The translations under genes were made by a program, and so were the position numbers. DNA of 37,327 bases from an uncultured Lachnospiraceae bacterium (GTDB lineage: Bacteria > Bacillota > Clostridia > Lachnospirales > Lachnospiraceae), in assembly GCA_910584915.1 (NCBI GenBank), contig CAJUDM010000019.1, forward strand, positions 1 to 37,327. Direction: 5' to 3'. Below are positions 17,458-25,680 of this stretch, in pieces; position 1 is the stretch's first letter; each line of letters starts with the position of its first letter. The notes beneath the pieces are model-generated. The model saw only the letters and a list, made by a program, of their open reading frames with translations, was not told the DNA's origin and made no database searches.

Positions 17458-18480
17458 TCAGCCGCCTGTCTTTACTGTTACTCTTTTTTCAGCCAGCCTG
17501 TTTCCGATATGGTTGCACGCGATGATCAGAATCAGGGCAGCACCCCAGATCAGGTCTTTGTAGAAGTTGCTGAGTGACGGAAACATATTGAGCCCCGACG
17601 AAAGCACCTGCAGGATCAATACCGCAAACACAATGCCTCTCACTTTCCCGGAACCGCCGTTGGGATTCACACCGCCGAGCACACAGATCAAAATTGCCTG
17701 CATCGTGTAGGAAGATCCGAAGTCAGCCCTCGCCGTGTTGAACCTCGCACACATCAAAAGCCCTGAGACCGCAGCCAGCATCCCGCTGAAAATATATGTC
17801 TTCATGATCGTTTTTTCATTGTCCACACCGGAGTACCTGGACGCCGTCGCATTGGAACCCATCATATACAATTTATAGCCGAAAGTCGTTTTATTTAACT
17901 GATATGCCGCAAAACATGCGCACACGATAAACACGAGCAGCGTCACCGGAAGCAGATTCCCGAAAATATGTGTTCCCACCATATTCAGAGTGGGCGGAAT
18001 ATCCGTCACAGAAGAGCCCTTTGTCAGAGCGATCGCCAGTCCCATGACCAGGTCGCTCCCGCCCAGTGTCGCCAGAATAGGCGGAATGCCCAGCTTTGCT
18101 ATCAGGACGCCGTTCAACGCCCCGCACGCCATACCGATCAGCAGGGCGAGCAGGATCGCGGCACAAAACACTGCAATGCCCGGTCCCTGCGCTTTCGAGT
18201 CCCCCAGCACCGTCTTCATAAAAATGCATGCCAGTATACCGGAAAAATTCGCCGTTGCGACAACACACAGATCGATCCCGCCGCTGATCATACAGAAAGC
18301 CATCCCCAGCGCAAGAATACCGAATTCCGGAAACAGATACAGCATGGATACCATGTAATCCCGGGTCAGAAAAATATCCGGTTCCATGATCGCAAGCGCC
18401 ACGACTGAAACGGCTAACAGTAAACTGAGGCGCGAAATATTGGAATCCGTTTTCAAAAAATGAACTATCTTATCTTTCAC
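17458..18480 (-). CDS. Ribose-type (CUT2) sugar ABC permease, second subunit
   Basis: A 340-residue inner-membrane permease of the RbsC/BPD_transp_2 family with about ten hydrophobic segments. Family sequences include FCMISGGIDLCVVATANFSG, LIAKLGIPPILATLGGSDL and ILICVLGGVNPNGGSGKVRG. It overlaps the first permease by 4 bases (ATGA), so the two are translationally coupled and probably form a heterodimer; many CUT2 systems use one permease gene instead. About 80 bases separate it from the downstream BtpA gene. Confidence 0.92.
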   Translation of the reverse strand: MKDKIVHFLKTDSNISRLSLLLAVSVVALAIMEPDIFLTRDYMVSMLYLFPEFGILALGMAFCMISGGIDLCVVATANFSGILACIFMKTVLGDSKAQGPGIAVFCAAILLALLIGMACGALNGVLIAKLGIPPILATLGGSDLVMGLAIALTKGSSVTDIPPTLNMVGTHIFGNLLPVTLLVFIVCACFAAYQLNKTTFGYKLYMMGSNATASRYSGVDNEKTIMKTYIFSGMLAAVSGLLMCARFNTARADFGSSYTMQAILICVLGGVNPNGGSGKVRGIVFAVLILQVLSSGLNMFPSLSNFYKDLIWGAALILIIACNHIGNRLAEKRVTVKTGG

Positions 18481-19520
18481 ATTAATCCTCCATTCTCACT
18501 CAATCCCTGGTCCTCCAGCACACCTACCGCCAATTGTCTCTGTCTCCTTAACGCCTGATATGCCGATACGCCTGTCCCCACAATGATCAGGATCCCCGTC
18601 ACAAACTTGCTCCAGTATGTCGGAATTCCCATCAGGATCAGGCTGTTGCTCACCATCGTGAGGAGCAACGCCCCGAGCAGGGAACCCGCCACGGTCCCAT
18701 GTCCGCCGCTTATCCTTGTGCCGCCCAGCACGACCGCCGCTATACAGGTCATCTCATAGCCGATCAGGCTGTTCGGCTGGCAGCTTCCCACCAAGATAGT
18801 CCTTGTGATCCCGACAAAACCCGCCAGGGCGCCCATAAAACCATACACAAACAATCGGATGCCATTGACATGAAACCCTGCTCTCTCCGCCGCCACAGGA
18901 TCACCTCCCAGAGCGTAAATGCCGCGCCCCAGCATGGTATACTTCAGAAGAAATGCCGTAAATGCCACGATAATGATCAAAAAAACAAATACGCTCGGAA
19001 GAGAACTTGATATCCCCAGTTCCTGATTTGTCACCGTCAACAAAAAGGATTTCACCATTCTGCTGACCGGCCCCGGCAGAAGGGATGACGTATGGCTCTT
19101 CAGCACAGCCTGCATAAATCCCAGATAGATGCTGGAAGTTCCAAGCGTAATGATAAAAGCGGGCAGTTTCAGCAGGCAGATCAGCGCCCCGTTGATAAGC
19201 CCGAGGCACAGTCCGATCAGCACAGCGATCAAAAAAGCCAGCGCGACCGATCCCTCATACTCCATTTTCAGCAGAAGTTCCAATGTCGCATACATGCTCA
19301 GCATCGAAATTGCCGGAAAAGACACATCAATGCCGCCCGATATGATCTCCATCATCACCCCCATCGTCAGCATACCGGGAATGATCATGGCTCTCGCCAG
19401 GTCCACAAAATTGTTTGCCGTAAAAAACTGACCGCTTCGAAGCTGAATGATCAGGCTCAGCAGGAAAATGGTCACGGCCACATAAAATTCATTTCTCTTC
19501 AAAAGCTTTTTACTCTTCAT
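18477..19520 (-). CDS. Ribose-type (CUT2) sugar ABC permease, first subunit
   Basis: A 347-residue permease of the RbsC/BPD_transp_2 family with about ten membrane segments. Typical stretches are MEIISGGIDVSFPAISMLS, LLKLPAFIITLGTSSIYLG and AAVVLGGTRISGGHGTVAGS. Its start overlaps the end of the ATPase gene by 11 bases and its end overlaps the next permease by 4, so the three are tightly coupled. It forms the channel for the sugar delivered by the lipoprotein encoded at 21163-22239. Confidence 0.92.
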   Translation of the reverse strand: MKSKKLLKRNEFYVAVTIFLLSLIIQLRSGQFFTANNFVDLARAMIIPGMLTMGVMMEIISGGIDVSFPAISMLSMYATLELLLKMEYEGSVALAFLIAVLIGLCLGLINGALICLLKLPAFIITLGTSSIYLGFMQAVLKSHTSSLLPGPVSRMVKSFLLTVTNQELGISSSLPSVFVFLIIIVAFTAFLLKYTMLGRGIYALGGDPVAAERAGFHVNGIRLFVYGFMGALAGFVGITRTILVGSCQPNSLIGYEMTCIAAVVLGGTRISGGHGTVAGSLLGALLLTMVSNSLILMGIPTYWSKFVTGILIIVGTGVSAYQALRRQRQLAVGVLEDQGLSENGGLM

Positions 19521-21027
19521 CTGCTGCCTCCTTCTGCGCAGTGACCGCGTTTAACAGTTCCTGTTCGGTCACTTCCTTATTGCTGTATTCTCCGGTCAGC
19601 CTCCCCTGCTTCATCACGATGATCCTGTTGCAGTTTTCGATCAGTTCAGGAATATCATCCGAGATGACAATGATCGCCGTCTCCATCGCCTCCGCAAGCC
19701 TGTGCAGGTACGCGTGCAGATCGTACTTTGCCCCGATATCAACCCCCACCGTGGGACCGTTCAGGATCAGCACCTTCGGCTGTATCTCAAGCCACTTTGC
19801 CAGCACTATCTTCTGTTGGTTTCCGCCGGAAAGGGTTGTGATCAGCGCGTCCATGTCTCCCATTTTTACGGACAGTTCATCCCTCCATGCCCTCGCATGT
19901 TCGTGCAGGGTCTTCCAGTCGATCGTTTTTCTTTTTGTGATGAGCGCGTCGATATTCGCCAGCATCATATTATTCTCGATCGGCTGCCCCAAAAACAACC
20001 CCTCCGTCAGCCTGTCCTCGGGAACGTATCCGATCTTGTGTTTTATTGCGTCCTGCGGTGTGCGGATACTTACCGCCTCCCCGTCAATAAAGACCTCACC
20101 GCTCGTTGCCGGCAGCAGTCCGAACAGAGATTCCGCGAGTTCTGTCCTCCCCGAACCAAGAAGTCCGACTATGCCCAGCACTTCCCCAGCGTACACCTGA
20201 AAACTGATATGTTCAAAACCCTTATCAAGGCACAGATCCCTGACCTCAAATAACGGTTTATCTTTTCTGATCTCTTTCGGCGTAAAGTGTTCCTTCTCGA
20301 TCGCCCTTCCGGTCATATAATATACAAATTTATCATTATCCACATTGGATGCCGCGTCGCTTATCACCCTTTTTCCATTTCTGAGGATCGTAAAATTATC
20401 GGCGATCTCAAACACCTCATCCAGTTTATGGCTCACAAACAAAATAGCGATCCCCTTTTGCTGCAGCTTTCTGATGATCCCGAACAGCTTGTCCACCTCT
20501 CTCCTTGTGAGCGCTGTCGTGGGCTCGTCCATAATGATCAGTTTCGCGTCATGGACCATCGCCCTGCAGATCGCCACAAGCTGCCTGTCCGCCACGGGAA
20601 GTTCTTCCACAAGGGCGTCAGGCGGTATCATGATCCCCAGCTTATCCATAGTATCTTTTGCTGTTTCCGCTGTTTTTTTCCAGTTCTGCAGCTTCTTTTT
20701 CGATACCACCGCATCATACATCACAATGTTCTCCGCCACCGTCAGATTCGGAAAAACAGAGAAATCCTGATAAATGACCTGTATTCCGGACATGATCGCT
20801 TCGATCGGATTCAATCTGCTGTGATCATGCCCTTCCACACTGATCGTGCCGCTGTCAGCTTTATAATATCCCGAAATGATCTTGATCAAAGTTGACTTGC
20901 CGGAACCGTTGCCGCCCGCCAGGCAGTGGATCTCCCCGCGCCGGATCTCCAGATCCACTTTGTCAAGCGCCTGTACTCCCCCGAAAGCCTTGCTTACCTG
21001 ACTGATCTGTAACATAATATCTGACAT
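19510..21027 (-). CDS. CUT2 sugar ABC transporter ATPase with two nucleotide-binding domains
   Basis: A 505-residue RbsA/MglA-like protein with two fused ATPase domains. Domain 1 has Walker A GGNGSGKST (38-46), a non-canonical signature LPVADRQLVAICRA as is usual in the family, and Walker B LIIMDEPTTAL. Domain 2 has degenerate Walker A VGLLGSGRT and an intact LSGGNQQK, but Walker B reads LILNGPTVGVD (420-430): the usual Asp-Glu pair is replaced by Asn423-Gly424. Domain 2 is therefore unlikely to hydrolyse ATP by the usual mechanism. GAGG lies 8 bases before the ATG. It energises the two permeases encoded immediately downstream. Confidence 0.93.
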   Translation of the reverse strand: MSDIMLQISQVSKAFGGVQALDKVDLEIRRGEIHCLAGGNGSGKSTLIKIISGYYKADSGTISVEGHDHSRLNPIEAIMSGIQVIYQDFSVFPNLTVAENIVMYDAVVSKKKLQNWKKTAETAKDTMDKLGIMIPPDALVEELPVADRQLVAICRAMVHDAKLIIMDEPTTALTRREVDKLFGIIRKLQQKGIAILFVSHKLDEVFEIADNFTILRNGKRVISDAASNVDNDKFVYYMTGRAIEKEHFTPKEIRKDKPLFEVRDLCLDKGFEHISFQVYAGEVLGIVGLLGSGRTELAESLFGLLPATSGEVFIDGEAVSIRTPQDAIKHKIGYVPEDRLTEGLFLGQPIENNMMLANIDALITKRKTIDWKTLHEHARAWRDELSVKMGDMDALITTLSGGNQQKIVLAKWLEIQPKVLILNGPTVGVDIGAKYDLHAYLHRLAEAMETAIIVISDDIPELIENCNRIIVMKQGRLTGEYSNKEVTEQELLNAVTAQKEAADEE

Positions 21028-21056
21028 TTGCTAATCCTCTCCAATCATCCCTGTGC

Positions 21057-21130
21057 CCGTGCCTGTCCGGGCACGGACGCTTTAGCTAAAAGGAGGTTGC
21101 AGATAATGCATTCGCATCTCTGAACCTCCT
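21057..21130 (-). terminator. Two intercistronic hairpins between binding-protein and ATPase genes
   Basis: AGGAGGTT (21091-21098) pairs with AACCTCCT (21123-21130), extended by CAGAT/ATCT pairs, and is followed by TTTT on the minus strand. A second hairpin pairs CCGTGCC (21057-21063) with GGCACGG (21070-21076). They probably give partial termination or protect the binding-protein mRNA. Confidence 0.6.
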
Positions 21131-21162
21131 CGTTCTCTATTATTCAGCGAATATCCTGCCTT

Positions 21163-22239
21163 TTAGAAATTATAGTCTGACATATTGTCTTTGGTGATCG
21201 CGATCCAGCCTTCCCCGTTGATGTATTTTCCGTCCGTCACCGAAATGCTCTCAAAACCCGGCACGCCCAGGTCAAGTCCTGTCTGAATCTCATCTCTTTT
21301 GCCGTCGAGTATCATTTTGGCAAGCACATTCATCGCATAACCGGCATCCGCAGGATCCCAGCAGGTAGCCGTCGCCACCGAACCGCTCTCCAGATAAGGA
21401 GCCGCCACTGATGTCACGGATGTCCCCGCCGCAAATACCTTTCCTGTCAGTCCCATCTCATCGATCGCCTTTCCGGCTCCCGGAGGATCGTTGCTGGCTG
21501 TTCCGAGGAAACCTTTGATATCAGGATATTTTTTCAGTATTTCCTTCACTCTCTCATAGGCAACTTCCATACTGTCTTCCGTCTCGATCTTTTCTTCCGG
21601 AATCAGTTCCATGTTTGGATACATTTCTTTCTGACGGGCGATCGCCGCGTCAGACCACTCCTTGTGCGCCGCATTGGTGAGGTAGGAAACCATGCATACA
21701 TACTGTCCTTCCTCCCCCATCGCTTTTGCCAGTTCATCCATCATATAGGCGCCGTATCCCACATTGTCAAACGCCTCAATGTTAAAGTCACAATTCTGCT
21801 GCGTTGTCGCCTCATGCGTGATCACGACAATCCCCTTGTCCATCGCCTTCTTCAGCACGCTCTCACAGGCAGCCGGATCGATCGGTACCACACAGATCGC
21901 ATCGATATCCTGCGCAACCAGCTCCTCGATAACCTGCACCTGCTGCGCTGCATCTGTCTTGCTGGGTCCTTTCTGAAAAGCGTTCACGCCGGTCTCATCC
22001 GCAAAGCGGTTCACGCCTTCCTCCATCCGGATGAACCACGGATCCGAACTTTCTTTTACGACTGTAGCGATCTTATAGTCACTGCTTTCCGCAGGAGCCG
22101 CCTCTGTCGTCTCTTCCGCCGCTTCCTCCGCCGCCGGAGATGATTCCGCTGTCTGCTGCTCCTCCTGTTTCGAACCGCATCCCCATAAAGAAACTGTCAT
22201 ACATCCGAGAATGAGCCATGTGATCCATTTCTTTTTCAT
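21163..22239 (-). CDS. Ribose-type (CUT2) sugar-binding lipoprotein
   Basis: A 358-residue periplasmic-binding-protein-like domain 4 (RbsB-like) protein. A signal sequence ends at WGCGSK; the Cys at about residue 21 fits a lipoprotein site, although Trp at -2 is unusual. A Glu/Ala/Thr-rich linker precedes the domain, which begins YKIATVVKESSDPWF and includes DAICVVPIDPAACESV, typical of this fold. I chose the second ATG (22239), 7 bases after AAGG; an ATG at 22245 is too close to the ribosome site. It is the second gene of the operon, after a BtpA-family gene, and hairpins follow it. Ligand unknown; RbsB relatives bind pentoses, hexoses or autoinducer-2. Confidence 0.9.
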   Translation of the reverse strand: MKKKWITWLILGCMTVSLWGCGSKQEEQQTAESSPAAEEAAEETTEAAPAESSDYKIATVVKESSDPWFIRMEEGVNRFADETGVNAFQKGPSKTDAAQQVQVIEELVAQDIDAICVVPIDPAACESVLKKAMDKGIVVITHEATTQQNCDFNIEAFDNVGYGAYMMDELAKAMGEEGQYVCMVSYLTNAAHKEWSDAAIARQKEMYPNMELIPEEKIETEDSMEVAYERVKEILKKYPDIKGFLGTASNDPPGAGKAIDEMGLTGKVFAAGTSVTSVAAPYLESGSVATATCWDPADAGYAMNVLAKMILDGKRDEIQTGLDLGVPGFESISVTDGKYINGEGWIAITKDNMSDYNF

Positions 22240-22287
22240 AACCATACCTTCCTTTCTTTTCTTAAGTTTCTATGCTCAAGCCATCGA

Positions 22288-23097
22288 TCATGATTTCCGA
22301 CAGCTATGCACCTTATCCATAAATCTGAGAACTCTCTCCTTATCTACGCCGTTTTCAAATACGCCGTCATATTTAAACGTAGTCCCCACGACAGCCCCAT
22401 CTGCGACAGCCAGCTGCTTTTCAATATTATCGATCCTGCACCCTGTATTGGCGAGTACCACTGTATCTTTTACGGTATCCTTTACCTCTTTCAGTATCTG
22501 ATGGTCTGCCTCAACCCCCGCCGTCAGGCCCGATACACACAATGCGTCCGCCTTGCAGTTGAACACTGTCGATTTTGCGATCTGGACGATATCCCGCTCT
22601 CCGAGATATTTTGCCGCCTCCGGGACGATATTGAAGAGAAGCTTTACATTTTCTCCTCCCACCCTGCAGCGGTGTCTTGCCACCTCACCATAATTCGTAT
22701 TCCAGAGTCCAAAATCACTCGCATATACGCCGGTAAAAATTTCCCTCACAAACTTTGCCCCCGTGGCCACCGCAATATCTATGGAAGCCGAGCCGTCCCA
22801 CAGCGCATTCACGCCGAACGGAATCCTCACTTCCTTCTTCAGCGTTCCTACAACATACGCCATCGCCGCCACCGTTTCTTTCCTGACCTCTGTCAGATAC
22901 GGAAGGCTGAATTCGTTCGAGAACATCACTGCGTCAACTCCGCCGTCCTGTAATGCCATCAGGTCTTTATAAGCCCTGTCCACAACCCAGTCCATGCCTT
23001 TTTCCTTCGAAAAGCCCGGATCGCCGGGAAGAGGCTGCAAATGGCACATTGCAATGACCGCTTTCTCCGTCCCTATAATCTCCTTTAACCAGCTCAT
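22288..23097 (-). CDS. BtpA/SgcQ-family TIM-barrel protein, copy 1
   Basis: A 269-residue BtpA-family protein with the same conserved stretches as the copy at 16563-17375: GGVDAVMFSNEFSLPY, FVREIFTGVYASDFG, ANTGCR and DGAVVGTTFKYDGVFENGVD. It is the promoter-proximal gene of the operon, placed before the binding protein. The two copies differ in the loop after FTG (ASDFGLWNTNYGE here, VGEGGIFHTDIAE there), where substrate specificity often resides in TIM barrels. The catalysed reaction is not known for the family; association with sugar uptake and kinase genes suggests a sugar-phosphate or nucleoside-related step. AAAGGG precedes the ATG. Confidence 0.85.
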   Translation of the reverse strand: MSWLKEIIGTEKAVIAMCHLQPLPGDPGFSKEKGMDWVVDRAYKDLMALQDGGVDAVMFSNEFSLPYLTEVRKETVAAMAYVVGTLKKEVRIPFGVNALWDGSASIDIAVATGAKFVREIFTGVYASDFGLWNTNYGEVARHRCRVGGENVKLLFNIVPEAAKYLGERDIVQIAKSTVFNCKADALCVSGLTAGVEADHQILKEVKDTVKDTVVLANTGCRIDNIEKQLAVADGAVVGTTFKYDGVFENGVDKERVLRFMDKVHSCRKS

Positions 23098-23109
23098 TTC
23101 TTTTTCCCT

Positions 23110-23213
23110 TTCTATTTTGTTTCGATTTGATATTTTTATTATATATTATGTTTCTATTCGTTTCAATATTTATTTCGTTTTGGTTAATAATCGAAAGTTT
23201 TTTATTTCGTTTT
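23110..23213. promoter_or_regulatory. Repeated CGAAA-type operator-like sites between divergent genes
   Basis: On the minus strand AAAACGAAATAAA occurs twice, exactly 32 bases apart (plus-strand 23169-23181 and 23201-23213). Related GAAACGAATAGAAAC (about 23151-23164) and ATCGAAACAAAATAGAAA (about 23110-23126) lie on and beside the promoter. They are likely DeoR-family operator half-sites controlling the BtpA operon. Confidence 0.5.
23138..23166 (-). promoter_or_regulatory. Promoter of the BtpA/CUT2/FGGY operon
   Basis: TTGAAA (23161-23166), a 17-base spacer and TATAAT (23138-23143) on the minus strand make a near-consensus housekeeping promoter about 40 bases before the first gene. The -35 lies within one of the repeated CGAAA-type sites, so a bound repressor would block it. 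Confidence 0.8.
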
Positions 23214-23313
23214 CGTCACTTTTTCCATTGACTTAATCTGGGAAATATAGGAAAATATAATAAAATACTGTAACGGAAATGTATCTATTTACAGAAGCAG
23301 GGGGGGACTGGCA

Positions 23314-24090
23314 ATGCATCGTTCTGAGAGAATTATGCAAATAAAAGATATTCTGTTAGATCAGGGGAAGGTATTTGTGGAAGATTTGTGTTCCAGATTT
23401 GATGTCTCTGAAGTGACCATCCGAAAAGACCTTAATCTGTTGGAGGAGGAGGGGTATGTCCAGAGAATCTATGGCGGCGCTATCATTACCTCCGAAAATA
23501 CGGATTCCATGTTTCTTCCGCGTTCCATGATCAAAAATGAGATCCTGAATTTCAGTCCTGACAAGAGATACATCTCCTCCATCGCCTCCCGTCTGGTGAG
23601 CGACGGAGACAATATTTTTATCGGCTGCGGCGATACCTGCGCTGCCATAGCCCAGGCAATGCTCTCCCGAAAAGCCAATTTTGTCACAAACAGTATCCTT
23701 GTTGCTGCTATCCTCGCTCTCAATCCCTACGCTTCCGTACTTGTGACCGGCGGAAATCTCAGCGGGTATGACAGGCACTTTCTGAGCGGTGATACCTTCA
23801 TAAAATCCATGCAGGATTTTCATTTCAAATACGCCTTTTTAGGTGCAGCCGGCGCTGATCTTTCCGGCGGCTTTACAACTTACTCCAACTTTGAGCAGAC
23901 TGTCTGTGAGACCGTGAGAAAAGCCTCCGATACCGTTGTCTTTGCGCTCGCCTCCCACAAATTCGGGAAAACCAATTTTATGAAGATCTGTGACCTGAAT
24001 GTGGCGGATATCATTATCACTGATTCTGATATTCCCGCGGAATATCAGATGTATTTTTCTGAACATGATATAGATGTGTTAATCCGATAG
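23314..24090 (+). CDS. DeoR-family transcriptional regulator
   Basis: A 258-residue regulator and the only confident plus-strand gene. The N-terminal DeoR helix-turn-helix is FVEDLCSRFDVSEVTIRKDL, followed by the family-typical LEEEGYVQRIYGGA. The rest is a DeoRC sugar-phosphate-binding domain (FIGCGDTCAAIAQAM, TGGNLSG, FLGAAGADLSGGFTT). Members usually repress adjacent sugar operons and release DNA on binding a phosphorylated sugar. It diverges from the BtpA operon across a 216-base gap holding repeated operator-like sites. A plausible own -10 is TATAAT at 23256-23261, without a clear -35. The start follows a G-rich stretch about 10 bases upstream. Confidence 0.92.
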   Translation: MHRSERIMQIKDILLDQGKVFVEDLCSRFDVSEVTIRKDLNLLEEEGYVQRIYGGAIITSENTDSMFLPRSMIKNEILNFSPDKRYISSIASRLVSDGDNIFIGCGDTCAAIAQAMLSRKANFVTNSILVAAILALNPYASVLVTGGNLSGYDRHFLSGDTFIKSMQDFHFKYAFLGAAGADLSGGFTTYSNFEQTVCETVRKASDTVVFALASHKFGKTNFMKICDLNVADIIITDSDIPAEYQMYFSEHDIDVLIR

Positions 24091-24144
24091 ACATTTTTTC
24101 CGGCAGTCTGAAGCGATAAAATCATGCCTGCACTGGACGATCAT

Positions 24145-24180
24145 AAAAGGGCATTGAATTTCTCAATGCCCCCTTTTATT
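24145..24180. terminator. Bidirectional terminator between DeoR and phosphofructokinase genes
   Basis: GGGCATTG pairs with CAATGCCC around a short loop, flanked by AAAA on one side and TTTT on the other. It lies between two convergent genes and can serve both strands. Confidence 0.85.
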
Positions 24181-24199
24181 TCCTTACATCATCTCTGTA

Positions 24200-25426
24200 C
24201 TACTTTCTCACCAGATGCCTCGGTGTACCATCCACATACATAGGTATCAGTTCACCCATGATAAGGGGCCTGCCGTACTTCTCATAGTCATCTGTCAGGT
24301 CTGTGCCGTCCGCTGTGATCCACTCGTCGGGAACTTTTCTCTCCACGTTTGCGATAGCGTGGATATCGTAAGCGCTCGTACCGCACTGGTAAGGATCATC
24401 ACCGTTTCTGTCGAGCGTGATCATCATGCCGGTCTTGCCCTCGTTTGCAGCGACAACAGCGTCATGTCCTACCTGGAACGCCTCGTTGATATCTGTCAGG
24501 GAAGCGATGTGAGTCGCCGCTCTCTGCAGTGTGGAAAACTCGATCGCCCTCGTCTTGAGGCCTGTCTCCTCGGCTACTTTCTGCGCCAGGATCACTGCGG
24601 TACCGGACATCTGCTTATGCCCGAAAGCATCCACAGCCACCTCTCTGCCGAGTTCACATACAAACCTGCCGTCCGCGATCTGCACACCCTCAGATACCGC
24701 GATCACAACGGAAGATTTCTTCGCCGCCAGTTCTTTTACCTTATCCATAAACGCATCCATATCGAACACTCTCTCAGGCAGGTAAATAGCATCCGGGCCT
24801 TCACAGTCGCTGCCGCGGGATAATGCCGCTGCCGCTGTCAACCAGCCTGCGTTACGTCCCATGATCTCCACAATACACACGGTCGGTTTCTGCACGCCGA
24901 AGGAAGAGTTGTCGCGGATGATCTCCTTCATGGATGTCGCGATATATTTTGCAGCGGAGCCATAGCCCGGGCAATGATCGGTGATCGGAAGATCGTTATC
25001 GATCGTCTTGGGTACGCCCACAAATCTCTGGTTCTTGCCATGTGCTGCCGCATAATCGGAAAGCATCTTCACGGTATCCATGGAGTCATTACCACCACAG
25101 TAGAAAAGACATTCAATATCATGCCTCTCCATGATCTCAAAGACCTTCTCATAGACATCCTCATGCCCCTCAATCTTCGGCATTTTAAACCGGCAGGAAC
25201 CGAGGAACGCAGAAGGAGTCCTCTTCAACAACTCGATACCTGTCTCATCCGCAAGATACTCGTCCAGGTCACAGAGTTTGTCCTGTAAAAAGCCCTCGAT
25301 ACCGTGAACCATACCATACACTTTGTTCACGCCGAACTTCTTTGCCGCCGCATAAACGCCTGCAACAGAAGAATTGATCACCGCGGTAGGTCCGCCGGAC
25401 TGTCCAACTACAACATTTCCCTTCAT
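24200..25426 (-). CDS. 6-phosphofructokinase, probably PPi-dependent type
   Basis: A 408-residue glycolytic enzyme that phosphorylates fructose 6-phosphate. The N-terminal nucleotide/PPi loop is VGQSGGPTAVIN. GGND (111-114) replaces the GGDG of ATP enzymes, and the catalytic motif is PKTIDND (139-145) rather than PGTIDND; Asp and Lys at these two positions are the known signature of pyrophosphate use. MGRNAGWL follows as expected. The length exceeds the 320 residues of bacterial ATP-PFK and fits PPi-type groups. I chose the ATG at 25426, with AAGGAG 7 bases upstream. It follows the ribosomal cluster after a structured spacer and ends at the bidirectional terminator. Confidence 0.88.
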   Translation of the reverse strand: MKGNVVVGQSGGPTAVINSSVAGVYAAAKKFGVNKVYGMVHGIEGFLQDKLCDLDEYLADETGIELLKRTPSAFLGSCRFKMPKIEGHEDVYEKVFEIMERHDIECLFYCGGNDSMDTVKMLSDYAAAHGKNQRFVGVPKTIDNDLPITDHCPGYGSAAKYIATSMKEIIRDNSSFGVQKPTVCIVEIMGRNAGWLTAAAALSRGSDCEGPDAIYLPERVFDMDAFMDKVKELAAKKSSVVIAVSEGVQIADGRFVCELGREVAVDAFGHKQMSGTAVILAQKVAEETGLKTRAIEFSTLQRAATHIASLTDINEAFQVGHDAVVAANEGKTGMMITLDRNGDDPYQCGTSAYDIHAIANVERKVPDEWITADGTDLTDDYEKYGRPLIMGELIPMYVDGTPRHLVRK

Positions 25427-25444
25427 AACTGTTCTCCTTTTCAT

Positions 25445-25680
25445 GAATTCTTAAACCGCAGAGAAATTCCTTTCTCTGCTCACCCTGAATATCTTTGTAT
25501 ATATGGGCATCAGTAAAACGCCGGAAGTCCTCATCTGTTCATCTGTATTTCCACAACATCATATACCCCACAGTAAACTGCAGGGTATGCGATCTGCGCG
25601 GTATCCGCCAGATATCCATGCAAGTATGGCTGTCAGGCTCATCGCCTGCGGATACCAGGACTTCCCACGTTTCCTATTCT
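25445..25680 (-). other. Structured spacer between rplQ and the phosphofructokinase gene
   Basis: No gene. On the minus strand GGTATCCGC pairs with GCGGATACC and encloses two small hairpins (AGGC/GCCT and CCAT/ATGG), a three-way-junction shape. ATACCCTGCAG then pairs with CTGTGGGGTAT around TTTA, and GCAGAGAAA pairs with TTTCTCTGC around GGAA close to the kinase start. It could be an operon-end or leader structure. Confidence 0.5.

Noticed and set aside
23228..23261. TTGACT and TATAAT as promoter of the DeoR gene
   Set aside because: The spacer is 22 bases, too long for a standard promoter. Only the -10 is kept as tentative.
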